A stretch of 64,000 nt of DNA. Origin: Larkinella arboricola (GTDB lineage Bacteria; Bacteroidota; Bacteroidia; Cytophagales; Spirosomataceae). Where the stretch lies: the NCBI RefSeq assembly GCF_003259745.1, contig NZ_QLMC01000002.1:794272-858271 (forward strand), in the 5' to 3' direction. Below are positions 53,901 through 63,434 of this stretch, piece by piece (the first letter of the stretch is position 1; the number at the start of each line of letters is the position of its first letter). The notes beneath the pieces are model-generated. The model saw only the letters and a list, made by a program, of their open reading frames with translations. It did not search any database and was not told the origin of the DNA. Position numbers and translations under genes: made by a program.

Positions 53901-55919
53901 TACCTCATTTTCCGGTTCATTCCAGCGACCGTCTTCTTTGATAAGTTCGATCAATTCATTGACGGCGTGGTCGGCGTGAACTGATTTTTTGACCACCTGC
54001 TGACCTCTATATAACGAAATTTTGTCTTTTCCGATTCCCACATACCCATAATCGGCGTCGGCCATTTCGCCCGGACCGTTCACGATACAGCCCATAATAC
54101 CGATTTTAATGCCTTTCAGGTGATCAGTCCGTTTGCGGATCATGGCCGTAGTTTCCTGCAAATCAAAAAGCGTGCGTCCGCAGGAGGGGCAGGAGATGTA
54201 CTCGGTTTTCGACATCCGGGTGCGGGCGGCCTGTAAAATACCGAACGCAATCGAATTGTACCGGTTGGCTGTCGTCAGCCGTTCCTCAATCGGTAGATCG
54301 GGCAATTGGTCGGTGGCTAGCCAGACGCCGTCGCCTAAGCCATCGACCAGCAAACCGCCGAGATCCGTGGCTGCATACAACTGCAACGTATCGCCCTGGC
54401 GGTCAGCGAAGCCCCGCAGCGTTACCACGGGACAAGTAACATCTTTGTTGATTAAATCTACGTACAACCGGCGGAGTTCAGCCATTGCATGGGCGTTTTC
54501 CGTGCGAACCACCAGAACCACGGACTGATCGGCAGCCAGGGCATGAGCCAGCTCCTCCGACCAATCTCCTAACCGGGTTTCGACAAAATTAAGCGTCGGA
54601 TGCAGGGCGTCCGGTGTTTGCCGAAGATTCAGATACGTAGCGGTATCGAGCAGCGGAAATTGATGGACGCGATCACCGGCTGTGAGCCAGGTTTTGTAAT
54701 CCAGAATTTCTTTTAAACCGTTCGGCAACATGAACGACACCGGACGGGAGCCGGTATAGAGGTAATCGGCACCCAGGTCGTTCATCCGCCATTTATCGGG
54801 AACGGGCAGGTAAAAATGCCCGATGGGCCGCAACTGCTCGTGCTCAGTTACCGGTATTTCGGAATAATCGGCAATGACACGGGGCACGTTGATGCCACCA
54901 AAATTGGCTACTTCGTGCGTTTTCCGGCGTGTATATTGGAAAGGATCAATCGGATAGTGCCGGATGGCTGGAATGGGAGCGTGCCCCGCCCGTTTGGTGT
55001 ACCGGTCAATCAGGGCCTGGGCCACGGGAGCTTCCAGTTCCGGATCTTCCGTCAGCGACACGCGAACCGTATCGCCCAGACCGTCTTCCAGCAGGGTTCC
55101 GATGCCGACTGCCGATTTAATCCGGCCATCCTCGGCTTCACCGGCTTCGGTTACGCCCAGGTGCAGCGGATATGGTTTCAGTCCTTCGGCATCCAGCCGG
55201 TGTACCAGCAGGCGGTAGGCTTCTACCATTACCTGCGGGTTGCTGGATTTCATGGACAGCACGATGCTGTAGTAATTCTCGTCTTCACAAATGCGCAGAA
55301 ACTCCAGGGCCGATTCCACCATGCCGAGGGGCGTATCGCCGTACCGGCTCAAAATCCGGTCGGACAGCGAACCGTGGTTGGTACCGATGCGCATGGCCGT
55401 GCCGTATTCCTTGCAGATTCGGACGAGGGGCCGGAATTTATCCCGAATCCGCTCCAGTTCAGCGGCATAGGACGCGTCCGTATAGTCAATCACCTCGAAG
55501 CGTTTGCGGTCGGCGTAGTTGCCCGGATTAATCCGGACTTTCTCGACAATGCGGGCGGCCAGTTCGGCGGCATTGGGCGTAAAATGAATGTCGGCTACCA
55601 GCGGAGTGTCGTAGCCCCGTGCCCGCAATTCCTTGCGAATGTTTTCCAGATTCTGGGCTTCCTTGACGCTCGGCGCCGTAATTCGGATGTATTCACAACC
55701 GGCTTCGATCATGCGGATCGCCTGTTCCACCGAACCCAGCGTGTCCATGGTGTCGATGGTTGTCATCGACTGCACCCGGATGGGATAATCAGACCCCAGC
55801 GGAACCGAACCAATGGGAACGGTGATGGTCGTGCGACGGGAGTAATCGGTCAGCGAATTGCAATAGGATGCCGGGTGATCGGCAGACGGGATGATAGACG
55901 GTGTTGCGAAGTCAAGCAT
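53898..55919 (-). CDS. ispG: 4-hydroxy-3-methylbut-2-en-1-yl diphosphate synthase, large form
   Basis: 673 aa from ATG 55919 (MLDFATPSIIPSADH), which lies just after the promoter. The longer frame to 55949 starts inside the -7 box. TIM-barrel half with IRVQSMTTIDTMDTL and VADIHFTPNAAELAA, the additional central domain found in plant, Chlamydia and Bacteroidota enzymes, and the C-terminal 4Fe-4S part with SCPSCGRTLFDLQ and GCIVNGPGEMADADYGYVG. Penultimate step of the MEP isoprenoid pathway. Confidence 0.96.
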   Translation of the reverse strand: MLDFATPSIIPSADHPASYCNSLTDYSRRTTITVPIGSVPLGSDYPIRVQSMTTIDTMDTLGSVEQAIRMIEAGCEYIRITAPSVKEAQNLENIRKELRARGYDTPLVADIHFTPNAAELAARIVEKVRINPGNYADRKRFEVIDYTDASYAAELERIRDKFRPLVRICKEYGTAMRIGTNHGSLSDRILSRYGDTPLGMVESALEFLRICEDENYYSIVLSMKSSNPQVMVEAYRLLVHRLDAEGLKPYPLHLGVTEAGEAEDGRIKSAVGIGTLLEDGLGDTVRVSLTEDPELEAPVAQALIDRYTKRAGHAPIPAIRHYPIDPFQYTRRKTHEVANFGGINVPRVIADYSEIPVTEHEQLRPIGHFYLPVPDKWRMNDLGADYLYTGSRPVSFMLPNGLKEILDYKTWLTAGDRVHQFPLLDTATYLNLRQTPDALHPTLNFVETRLGDWSEELAHALAADQSVVLVVRTENAHAMAELRRLYVDLINKDVTCPVVTLRGFADRQGDTLQLYAATDLGGLLVDGLGDGVWLATDQLPDLPIEERLTTANRYNSIAFGILQAARTRMSKTEYISCPSCGRTLFDLQETTAMIRKRTDHLKGIKIGIMGCIVNGPGEMADADYGYVGIGKDKISLYRGQQVVKKSVHADHAVNELIELIKEDGRWNEPENEV

Positions 55920-55946
55920 AGCTAAACAGCGTGTGCGGAAGAAAGG

Positions 55947-55954
55947 CAAAGGTA
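55947..55954 (-). promoter_or_regulatory. -7 box of ispG
   Basis: Minus strand TACCTTTG (perfect), 27 bases before the chosen start codon. Confidence 0.6.
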
Positions 55955-55990
55955 CAAAACCTACGCGGTATCCCCGCTAACGCTAATGAT

Positions 55991-56037
55991 AGAACCCGCT
56001 TTTTGCCGAAAATGTTCAATTTCGGTAAGCGGGTTCT
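55991..56037 (-). terminator. Strong hairpin downstream of the GHMP kinase gene
   Basis: AGAACCCGCTT (55991-56001) pairs with AAGCGGGTTCT (56027-56037), extended by CCGAAA/TTTCGG inside. No T-run, so it may end transcription inefficiently or stabilise the RNA. Confidence 0.6.
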
Positions 56038-56071
56038 GGAGACTGAAAAGTGCTGAAAAACAGCGTGTTAT

Positions 56072-57148
56072 TTATTCTTCAACTTTGGTGCCTTCGTCGA
56101 TCCGGATGATATAAGCCTGACCGCCCTGACGTTCGATGGCTTCGGCAACGGCTCCGGCATGACCGGGTGCGTAGGCAAACATGCAGCCGCCCCCGCCCGA
56201 ACCGTTGATTTTGCCGCCCAGGGCTCCGGCATTCAGGGCGGCTTCCAGCATCCGGTCAATTTTAGGGGTTGAAATCCGTTGGGCGTCCCGCAGATTGGCG
56301 TGGTGACGGTTCAGCAGATCGCCCAGCCGGATGTGATCCAGATCAGCCGATTCGAGCACCTGCCGGGCTTCCCGCAGGATGTCGCGGTTGGAAATGGTGC
56401 CTTCGAGCAGGGTGTTTTCACCACCGGATAAGTAAGGCCGGTAATCGTCGATTTCCAGCACATCGGCGGTTTGCAGCGAAAAGTCCGGGTTTACGGCTGT
56501 AACTTTCTCGACAATGCCGGTAACGCCCGAACGAAGCCGTCCCAGAATGTCCAGGGTATCTTTAGCTTCCAGCGAATCGCCCAGCACGAACGCACCCAGT
56601 TTCGGGCGTAGTTCTTCAATGACAATTTCCGGTTCGGATTCCAGGTAAATAACGTCACCCATGGCCGTGGAGTAATGGTCCATCATGCCGCCCGGTTCGC
56701 CAAATTCGGCGGTTTCGGCTTCGTTGGCCAGCCGCCCGATTTCCTGCCGGCTGAGCAGCCGCGGACGGTCGCTCATGCGCATCAGGAAATGCAGCCACGA
56801 CGCCACCAGCGCCGACGAACTGGAGGTTCCGGAATTAATGGGAATGTTGCCGCGGACTTCGCATTCGACGCCTTTCGCAAACCGGTAGCCGTGCCGGACC
56901 AGCACGTTGTAACTACTCCGGAAATAATCGCGCGGTTTGGTGTAGGCCAGGCTCGAACCCGTCAGGTCAAATTCTTCCCGCTCGTTAATGTCCGGCAGAT
57001 TGATGACGACTTTGCTGTCGGCTCGCTGGGTGCCGGTAATCCGGATGCGCCGGTTGATAGCGGCCGCAATCACCGGTAAACCCAGGTAATCTAGGTGTTC
57101 GCCGAATAAACAGATTCCGCCGGGTGTAGAAACGCTGATTGGACTCAT
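56072..57148 (-). CDS. GHMP kinase, galactokinase-like
   Basis: 358 aa. GHMP motif 1 FGEHLDYLGLPV (15-26), motif 2 IPINSGTSSSSALVASW (~101-117), motif 3 GGKINGSGGGGCMFAYAPG near 311-329. Short for a classical galactokinase (~390) but with the sugar-kinase signature. Phosphorylates galactose or a related sugar. The start overlaps the stop of the MFS gene by one base (TAATG), so transporter and kinase are translated together. Confidence 0.88.
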   Translation of the reverse strand: MSPISVSTPGGICLFGEHLDYLGLPVIAAAINRRIRITGTQRADSKVVINLPDINEREEFDLTGSSLAYTKPRDYFRSSYNVLVRHGYRFAKGVECEVRGNIPINSGTSSSSALVASWLHFLMRMSDRPRLLSRQEIGRLANEAETAEFGEPGGMMDHYSTAMGDVIYLESEPEIVIEELRPKLGAFVLGDSLEAKDTLDILGRLRSGVTGIVEKVTAVNPDFSLQTADVLEIDDYRPYLSGGENTLLEGTISNRDILREARQVLESADLDHIRLGDLLNRHHANLRDAQRISTPKIDRMLEAALNAGALGGKINGSGGGGCMFAYAPGHAGAVAEAIERQGGQAYIIRIDEGTKVEE

Positions 57149-58377
57149 TACCAGTTTGTTTTTTTGCTACCAACGGTGGCATAATACAAGATGTAACCCA
57201 GAAGAGGCAAAATCAGAGCATAGGCCATTTTGGGGCTAACGGTATCGGTCAGGTAACCGTGCAGCAGGGGCATCAGGGCTCCACCCGAAATCCCCATGAT
57301 CAGCAAAGCCGAACCTAATTTGGTAAAACGGCCCAGTCGGTTGAGCGACAGCGGCCAGAGCGCCCCCCAGATAGGAGCGATGGCAAAGCCCAGTAGAGCA
57401 ATGCAGAGAACCGACGCAAAACCGTCCGTGAGCAGGGCTCCCACCGTTAGAATGATACCGAGAACCGTACCCAGCATCAGGGCTTTTTGCTGGGAAAGAA
57501 AGCGCGGAATCAGGATGATACACAGGATATAACCCGCTAACATACCGTAAAGCGTGTAAGCCGTAAAATACTTCGCTTCGTCGTTTGAGAAGCCCAGCGC
57601 CACACCGTAGTTAATGATCGTATCGCCCGAAATAACTTCTACCCCCACGTAGCAGAAGATGGCCAGGACACCCAGCACCAGATTGGCGTGTTCCCAGATG
57701 CTGTTTGTCGTTACTTTGGTTGTTACCGTGGCATCATCATCCTGCTCCTCCGATACTTCCGGCAGCGTCGAAAACCGGATCAGGAGGGCCAGCACCACCA
57801 GGATACCCGTCAGAATCATGTAGGGGGTCACCACTTTGTCGAGGGTTTCGGCGGCCGAAAGCGTATTTGCGCCGGTCAACAGCAAACCACCGAAGATAAA
57901 CTGGCTGATGATACCGGCCATTTTGTTGGCAACGCCCATGAAGCTGATCCGCTGAGCGGCACTCTCACGCGGGCCCAGAATGGTCACGTACGGGTTGGAT
58001 GCGGTTTGCAAAACCGTCAGGCCGATACCGATTAAAAACAAACCCACCAGAAACAGCGGGTAGGAAACTGCCTTGGCCGCCGGAATGAAGATCATCGTTC
58101 CGACCGCCATGATGAGCAGGCCCACCGACATCCCGTTTTTAAAACCGGTTTTGCGCAGCAACCAGGACGACGGAATGGCCATCAGCGTATAAGAAATGAA
58201 GAACGCAAACGCAACCAGGTTCGAACCGACGGTACTGAGCTGGAAAGCCTGCTTAAAAAAGGCAATGAGAACCCCGTTTACCCAGGTAACAAATCCGAAA
58301 ATGAAGAATAACATGCCGACAATCAGCAGCGGTCCGAGGTAATTTTTGGTAGAATTCTGGGTTGCAGTAGGTGTCAT
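57148..58377 (-). CDS. FucP-type sugar MFS transporter
   Basis: About 409 aa from ATG 58377 (MTPTATQNSTKNYLG); the longer frame is upstream leader. Twelve TM segments; LLIVGMLFFIFGFVTWVNGVL and QTASNPYVTILGPRESAAQR are typical of glucose/galactose/fucose proton symporters of the FucP family. Coupled to the downstream sugar kinase. Confidence 0.94.
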   Translation of the reverse strand: MTPTATQNSTKNYLGPLLIVGMLFFIFGFVTWVNGVLIAFFKQAFQLSTVGSNLVAFAFFISYTLMAIPSSWLLRKTGFKNGMSVGLLIMAVGTMIFIPAAKAVSYPLFLVGLFLIGIGLTVLQTASNPYVTILGPRESAAQRISFMGVANKMAGIISQFIFGGLLLTGANTLSAAETLDKVVTPYMILTGILVVLALLIRFSTLPEVSEEQDDDATVTTKVTTNSIWEHANLVLGVLAIFCYVGVEVISGDTIINYGVALGFSNDEAKYFTAYTLYGMLAGYILCIILIPRFLSQQKALMLGTVLGIILTVGALLTDGFASVLCIALLGFAIAPIWGALWPLSLNRLGRFTKLGSALLIMGISGGALMPLLHGYLTDTVSPKMAYALILPLLGYILYYATVGSKKTNW

Positions 58378-58491
58378 TGTAAAGAGGTTGTAAAAAGTAT
58401 TTGTGCCCGTTACGTGAGAACGGCCATACAAGATATTTTAAAATTTTTTATTAATGTGGATTTCCGTTCGATTCCCGTGAAATTTGCCGTA

Positions 58492-59850
58492 TTAATACTC
58501 GTCGGTGAGGGCAAAAATCGGCTTGTTGGTTTTCCATTTGCCGCGCGTGAAATCCGGAATTTCAATGGGTTTACTGCCTTTGGCGATGGATTCTTCCGAC
58601 AGGGGGCTGATGGCGCTCCAGACGGCGGTGTCGTACACGTCGATGGGGGGCGGCACTTTGCGTTTTACCGATTCAATGAACGCCCGAATCACGAAAAAGT
58701 CGATACCGCCGTGCCCGGCTTTTTCGGCGGCTGAAGCGTGGCGTTTCCAGATCGGGTGATCGTATTTTTCCTGATACGGTCCGAAGGGTTCCCACTGGTG
58801 CGGTTTGGGGCTGGTCCCTTCAATATAAATGGTTTTGCCGTCGTCCATCCAGATGCCCTGCGTTCCCTGCGCCCGGAAGCCGAGCGAATAGGGGCGGGGG
58901 GAGTTGGTGTCGTGCATGATGACGATGTTTTCGCCGTTGGCACACTGGATAACCGTGGTGACAATATCGCCCAGCTTGAAATTGACCTTCGCATTGGGGT
59001 GATTCGGACCGCCTTTATCAACCACGTACTTGTGCAGACCGCGGGCTTTGGTAGCCGTTGAGGTAAGGTGGGTGAAGCGGTTGCCGCGGTTAATATCCAG
59101 CCAGTGGGCTACCGGTCCCAGACCGTGGGTGGGGTACAGATCGCCGTTGCGGTCTACCGAGTGCTGGGTGCGCCAGCGGGCTTCCGAGTAACCTTTGGCT
59201 CCAAATTCGGCCCCAACGCCCTGATTAACGGTTCCGTCGTTAAATTTGACGTTGCGCAAATCGTGCTGGTAACCGCAGTGGGCGTAGAGCATTTCGCCAA
59301 ACATACCCTGGCGAATCATGTTCAGAACGGCCATGACATCGCGCCGGTAGCAGACGTTTTCCAGAATCATGCACGGCATTCCGCTTTTTTCGGATGCGTC
59401 GATCAGCTGCCACGATTCCTTGAGTGTGACCGTCGCCGATACTTCCACGCCCGCGTACTTTCCGGCTTTCATGGTAGCAACCGCCATCGGAACGTGCCAT
59501 TCCCAGGGGGTAGCAATGACCACACCGTCGATGTCGTCGCGTTTGAGCAGGTTCAGGAAGTCCTCATCCGATTTGCCGTAAACGGCCGCTTCCGGACGCC
59601 CGGCTTTCCGGATCATCGCTTTGGTGCGGTTGATCGCGTCGGGGTCAATGTCGCAAATGGCCGTGATCAGGACATCATCCCGATACAGCGCCTGTTCAAC
59701 GTGGCTGCGACCGCGCCCGCCAACCCCAATGAAAGCCAGCCGAACTTTCTGGTTCTGCGCCGGAGCGCCGGTTAGAACGGTTGGAAACAGATGGGCGGAG
59801 GAAACGGTAGCGGCTGCGGAACGCAGGAAATGACGGCGGTTTGTTTTCAA
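58492..59850 (-). CDS. Gfo/Idh/MocA oxidoreductase with Tat-type signal
   Basis: 452 aa. N-terminal NRRHFLRSAAATVSSAHLFP is a twin-arginine signal. The Rossmann part VRLAFIGVGGRGRSHVEQAL binds NAD(P). The Lys-containing catalytic segment is VIATPWEWH with the EVSATVTLKESWQLI region after it. Exported dehydrogenases of this kind act on sugar derivatives. Upstream of the MFS and kinase genes on the same strand, 114 bases apart. Confidence 0.9.
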   Translation of the reverse strand: MKTNRRHFLRSAAATVSSAHLFPTVLTGAPAQNQKVRLAFIGVGGRGRSHVEQALYRDDVLITAICDIDPDAINRTKAMIRKAGRPEAAVYGKSDEDFLNLLKRDDIDGVVIATPWEWHVPMAVATMKAGKYAGVEVSATVTLKESWQLIDASEKSGMPCMILENVCYRRDVMAVLNMIRQGMFGEMLYAHCGYQHDLRNVKFNDGTVNQGVGAEFGAKGYSEARWRTQHSVDRNGDLYPTHGLGPVAHWLDINRGNRFTHLTSTATKARGLHKYVVDKGGPNHPNAKVNFKLGDIVTTVIQCANGENIVIMHDTNSPRPYSLGFRAQGTQGIWMDDGKTIYIEGTSPKPHQWEPFGPYQEKYDHPIWKRHASAAEKAGHGGIDFFVIRAFIESVKRKVPPPIDVYDTAVWSAISPLSEESIAKGSKPIEIPDFTRGKWKTNKPIFALTDEY

Positions 59851-60178
59851 GGGTATCGGTTTCTGGATTTGGAATAAGACTCGGTTGTAAAAAAAACGGA
59901 AAATATTCGTAGCGCCAAGAAATGCTCCGATTATTAAAGGGACGGTATTATCCTATCCCATACCCTATATACGGATTCTGGATAAATCGGGCCATTGAAC
60001 AGCCCGTATGAACCAAATCAGAAACCGGTATGTTATATTGCCGAAACTCACTGAAATTTCTCCAGAAAGCGGATCGTCCCACCGCTTGACGGCTTAAATG
60101 TGTTGCAGACAACCTTTCTGACGACATTTTGGTCGAGAAGTTTAACAATCGTAAATCCGGGTAACCGGTGCTGACAGA
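59851..60178. other. Divergent spacer between the Gfo/Idh/MocA gene and queD/ptpS
   Basis: 328 bases, no ORF supported, no RNA gene. Moderately AT-rich; a perfect TAnnTTTG box is not obvious for either side. Confidence 0.5.
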
Positions 60179-60595
60179 ATGGATAAAAAACGGGTGGCGG
60201 TGTTCCGGAAAGAGCACTTCAATGCGGCTCATCGTCTCCATAATCCGGAGTGGTCGGAGGAGGAGAACCAACGGGTGTTTGGCAAGTGCAACAATCCTCA
60301 TTTTCACGGCCATAATTACGAACTGATCGTTCAGGTCATCGGCGAAGTGAACCCGGTAACGGGCTACGTGATGGATATGAAGGTGTTGAGCGATTTGATT
60401 AAATCTCAGGTCACGGACCGATTTGATCACAAAAATCTTAATCTGGACACCGAAGAATTTAAAAGCCTTAATCCCTCCGCCGAAAACATTGCCATCGTGA
60501 TTTACGATTCGCTGCGCAGCCAGCTTGATTCATCCCTGGATTTGAAAATCAGACTCTATGAAACCGAACGGAACTTCGTTGAATACCCGGTCTAA
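60179..60595 (+). CDS. 6-carboxy/6-pyruvoyl-tetrahydropterin synthase family protein
   Basis: 138 aa. Zinc ligands from FNAAHRL and HFHGHNY. The catalytic Cys is in FGKCNNPHFHGHNYEL, which is close to the eukaryotic PTPS motif (CNNxxxHGHNY). Also RFDHKNLNLD and the C-terminal ETERNFVEYP. Uses dihydroneopterin triphosphate, the FolE product. Either QueD (queuosine/preQ0) or a PTPS (biopterin). Overlaps folE by 38 bases. Confidence 0.92.
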   Translation: MDKKRVAVFRKEHFNAAHRLHNPEWSEEENQRVFGKCNNPHFHGHNYELIVQVIGEVNPVTGYVMDMKVLSDLIKSQVTDRFDHKNLNLDTEEFKSLNPSAENIAIVIYDSLRSQLDSSLDLKIRLYETERNFVEYPV

Positions 60596-61292
60596 CGGCC
60601 ATCACCTGAATTTTGACGTATTGAATGAGCTGACGGTCGAGGAGATCGGTGATGACCACATGGCGTCTTCCCTCGAAACGCCGTTGCGTGAGGATGCGTT
60701 TGCCCTGACCGACGAAGCCAAAATAGAACGTATCGAAGAACACTTCCGCGAGATCATGAATATTCTCGGGCTGGATCTGACCGACGATAGTTTGAAGGGA
60801 ACGCCCAAACGCGTGGCTAAAATGTACGTGAAGGAAATTTTCAGTGGTCTGAATCCGGATAATAAGCCGAAAGCGGCTCTTTTTGAAAATAAATACCAGT
60901 ACAAGGAAATGCTGGTAGAAAAAAATATTACCGTTCAGTCGCACTGCGAACACCACTTTGTGCCCATCCTGGGCCGCGCTCACGTGGCCTACATTTCGAG
61001 CGGAAAAGTGATTGGTCTGTCGAAACTGAACCGGATTGTGCAGTACTTTGCCAAACGCCCGCAGGTTCAGGAACGGCTGACGGTGCAGATTGCCAATGAG
61101 TTAAAAGAAGTGCTGCAAACGGAAGACGTAGCCGTGATCATCGACGCCCGGCACCTGTGCGTTTCCATGCGCGGTGTGCAGGATGTCAATAGTTCGACGG
61201 TAACGGCGCACTACGGCGGCAAATTCAAAGACGACGAAGCCACCCGCCAGGAGTTCCTGCGCCACGTCAGCGAACCCACCGCAGCTATTTAA
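60558..61292 (+). CDS. folE: GTP cyclohydrolase I
   Basis: 244 aa; the N-terminal ~60 residues are a variable extension, then RIEEHFREIMNILGLDLTDDSLKGTPKRVAKMY, the zinc site SHCEHHFVPILGRAHVAYI, and ARHLCVSMRGVQD with the second Cys. Makes dihydroneopterin triphosphate from GTP. The start ATG 60558 lies inside the preceding pterin gene; coupling ensures shared expression. Confidence 0.96.
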   Translation: MKPNGTSLNTRSNGHHLNFDVLNELTVEEIGDDHMASSLETPLREDAFALTDEAKIERIEEHFREIMNILGLDLTDDSLKGTPKRVAKMYVKEIFSGLNPDNKPKAALFENKYQYKEMLVEKNITVQSHCEHHFVPILGRAHVAYISSGKVIGLSKLNRIVQYFAKRPQVQERLTVQIANELKEVLQTEDVAVIIDARHLCVSMRGVQDVNSSTVTAHYGGKFKDDEATRQEFLRHVSEPTAAI

Positions 61293-61360
61293 GTTAAAAG
61301 TTAAGAATGAAGAGTTAAGAGTTGGCTAACGCATCTAAACTCTTAACTCTTCACTTTTAA
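61291..61360. repeat. GAGTTAA-type inverted repeat, copy 3
   Basis: GAAGAGTTAAGAGTT (61309-61323) and AACTCTTAACTCTTC (61338-61352) are perfect 15-bp arms around a 14-base loop. TTAAAAGT (61294-61301) and ACTTTTAA (61353-61360) extend them. Located between convergent folE and the 61364 gene. Confidence 0.75.
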
Positions 61361-61363
61361 TTG

Positions 61364-62296
61364 TTAAATCATTGTTCCTACGCGCTCCAGGAGCGCTTTT
61401 GTTTTTTTGATGCCGTCGAATTCGCTTAGGTTGGTGCCTTCGTATTCGATTCCGGCAATGCCTTTGAAACCGCTGTCTTTCACGATTTTCATCATGCGCA
61501 TATAATCGATGTCGGTGCAATTGCCGTTGGCGTCGAAATCGTGCGTTTTGGCGCTGACGCCTTTCGCATAGGCCATCATTTCAGAGACGCCTTTGTAGCG
61601 GTCGTATTCCTCCACGCATTGGCCGCCCCATTCCGAACCGCTGCTGCGTTTGATGCAGAAATTGCCGAAATCGGGCAGAATACCGACGTTTTTCATGTTA
61701 ACCTGCTTCATTACGCCCGTTAGCCACTGGCCGTTCGACGAATAGCTGCCGTGGTTTTCAACAATGACGTTGATGTTCATGGTTTTAGCGAATTCGCCGA
61801 GCTTGCCCAGACCTTCCACGGCGGCTTTGGCAACTTCTTCTTCCGTCCCTTTTCCGAACGCATTTACCCGGATGGTCTTACAGCCCAGCGTTTTGGCGCA
61901 TTCAACCCAGGGTTTGTGTTTCTCAACGGCTTCGTTCCGTTTGGCTGCATCGGTTTCGCCCAGATAGCCCTCGCCATCAATCATAATCAGGTGATTCCGA
62001 ACACCGTTGTCTTTGCAGCGCATCATCAACTCCTTAAGATAAGTAGCATCCTGCGCTTTGTCTTTGAAAAACTGGTTGACGTATTCAACGATTTCAATAC
62101 CAAATTCTTTTTTGGCAAGCCCCGGAAAGTCGAGATTCGTGAATTGTTTCGCAAACAGGGCTTTGTGAAGTGACCATTCGGCCAGCGAAATTTCGAAGAA
62201 CGATTTTTTTGCTGCGGTTTCGGCCAGAACGGGCAGGGCTGCCGAAGCGGCTGTCAGCGCGCCGAGTTGTTTTAAAAAATTGCGACGTGAAAACAT
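61364..62296 (-). CDS. Sugar phosphate isomerase/epimerase-like protein, Tat-exported
   Basis: 310 aa. Twin-arginine signal [23 protein letters not shown]-endonuclease-2-like TIM barrel with metal-site residues in [27 protein letters not shown] and IEYEG. Secreted members of this family act on sugars or inositols; substrate unknown. Confidence 0.9.
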   Translation of the reverse strand: MFSRRNFLKQLGALTAASAALPVLAETAAKKSFFEISLAEWSLHKALFAKQFTNLDFPGLAKKEFGIEIVEYVNQFFKDKAQDATYLKELMMRCKDNGVRNHLIMIDGEGYLGETDAAKRNEAVEKHKPWVECAKTLGCKTIRVNAFGKGTEEEVAKAAVEGLGKLGEFAKTMNINVIVENHGSYSSNGQWLTGVMKQVNMKNVGILPDFGNFCIKRSSGSEWGGQCVEEYDRYKGVSEMMAYAKGVSAKTHDFDANGNCTDIDYMRMMKIVKDSGFKGIAGIEYEGTNLSEFDGIKKTKALLERVGTMI

Positions 62297-62616
62297 AGAA
62301 GTTGAGGTTAGCGGTTCCCAACGTGGGATGCATTGTGTGGCAAGATAACGAAAAAGGTTGGCTTGATGGAGGTTTCCAGAGGGCAGTATTAGTTATGGCC
62401 CGTAATGCGTTGATTTTCGCTACTTTTCAGACGAAACAACCACTGTTAGACGATAAATTTGGAGGTACTCAGAGACTGTTCAAATGATAGTCTCCGCTTA
62501 GCCATTATTTTTGCTGATGGAGCTTGTCCATTTGCCAGAGTTAGAGAGGAATAGACAACTCACAGATCTGCGAGAGAAGGGTATAATGTAGTTAAACAGG
62601 GTGAATTTAAGAAAGA
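62297..62616. other. Spacer where G+C falls towards the right
   Basis: 320 bases. Mixed composition up to about 62490, then AT-rich. A 61-codon plus-strand frame (62302-62487) has no family resemblance and is not called. No RNA gene or clear att site seen. Confidence 0.45.
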
Positions 62617-63150
62617 ATGAAGAGACGTAACAAAGCCGAGACCAATAGGACTAAAATGCTAAAAATAGCAGGAATAATAGTGGTATTAGGTTTTGTTTTT
62701 TATTCAGTAATAAATGCCTTGACAGTTGATGGTGTAAAGTCATTCTATTGCTTGTCAGATGATAAATGTATCACTGTCTGGAAAAGAGCAAATGGAGAAG
62801 TATATATAATACCTGGTAGATATGAAACTAATAATAATCCCACTGTAAGTTACATAAGAACTATTAATAAGCAATTTTTAACATTATATTTTTCGGATCA
62901 GAAGGAGCTCTCTTATAAAATAATAGTCAGAGATGAAGGGAATTTAGAAAGTAATCAAAAAAGGTATACAATAAAAAATAATGCACAAGCAGAATGGCAG
63001 TTTTTAGAATATTCTGATAAAAACTATAAGTCTATCCTTTATAAGTCAAATGCTACTAAGTTTAAAGATGTTAATGAAGAAACTGATTATTTAAGTATTA
63101 GTATAGAGGAGAACTATGCAATCGATAAAACAGGTAATAAATTAAATTAA
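62617..63150 (+). CDS. Orphan membrane-anchored protein of low G+C
   Basis: 177 aa. Basic N-terminus, one TM helix (LKIAGIIVVLGFVFYSVINAL, residues ~15-35), then a polar, probably beta-rich external domain with two Cys (YCLSDDKCITVW). About 30% G+C by eye, rich in AAT/ATA/AAA codons, unlike every gene to the left. Probably acquired by transfer. No family recognised. Confidence 0.6.
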   Translation: MKRRNKAETNRTKMLKIAGIIVVLGFVFYSVINALTVDGVKSFYCLSDDKCITVWKRANGEVYIIPGRYETNNNPTVSYIRTINKQFLTLYFSDQKELSYKIIVRDEGNLESNQKRYTIKNNAQAEWQFLEYSDKNYKSILYKSNATKFKDVNEETDYLSISIEENYAIDKTGNKLN

Positions 63151-63170
63151 GAAGATACCTATATGACGCT

Positions 63171-63293
63171 TTACTGATCATCTAGAAAAAGTTCAGGAAG
63201 CTGGCCATCTGCGGAAACGTACTGCTCCCAACTCTGTTTTATAACTTTCGTGGTTGTTGTAAAAGCCGGTTGAGCATCCTCTGGGTCATTTCT
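63171..63293 (-). pseudogene. Possible 3' remnant of an unknown gene
   Basis: Forty open codons on the minus strand between a stop at 63294-63296 and the stop at 63171-63173. They encode a protein-like peptide ending ADGQLPELFLDDQ, with more normal composition than its surroundings. No start codon. May be the tail of a gene broken by insertion; equally could be chance. Confidence 0.22.
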
Positions 63294-63434
63294 CTATGCG
63301 ATTTTAGATCGCTTTACGACATTTTCTTGTATTGTTTTTTGTAGGGCGTATTTAAGACTTTTACAATGGAATGGAATTAATAGTCTGACTATTATTCAAT
63401 CATCTGTTCATAAGGCCAAACAGTAAGCTAATGT

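Noticed and set aside
54816-55925. A 369-codon plus-strand frame opposite ispG
   Set aside because: Antisense shadow of ispG; composition is typical of reverse reading of a GC-rich gene.
62302-62487. A 61-codon frame upstream of the orphan gene
   Set aside because: Short, overlaps the promoter zone of the minus-strand Tat protein, no homology-like segment.
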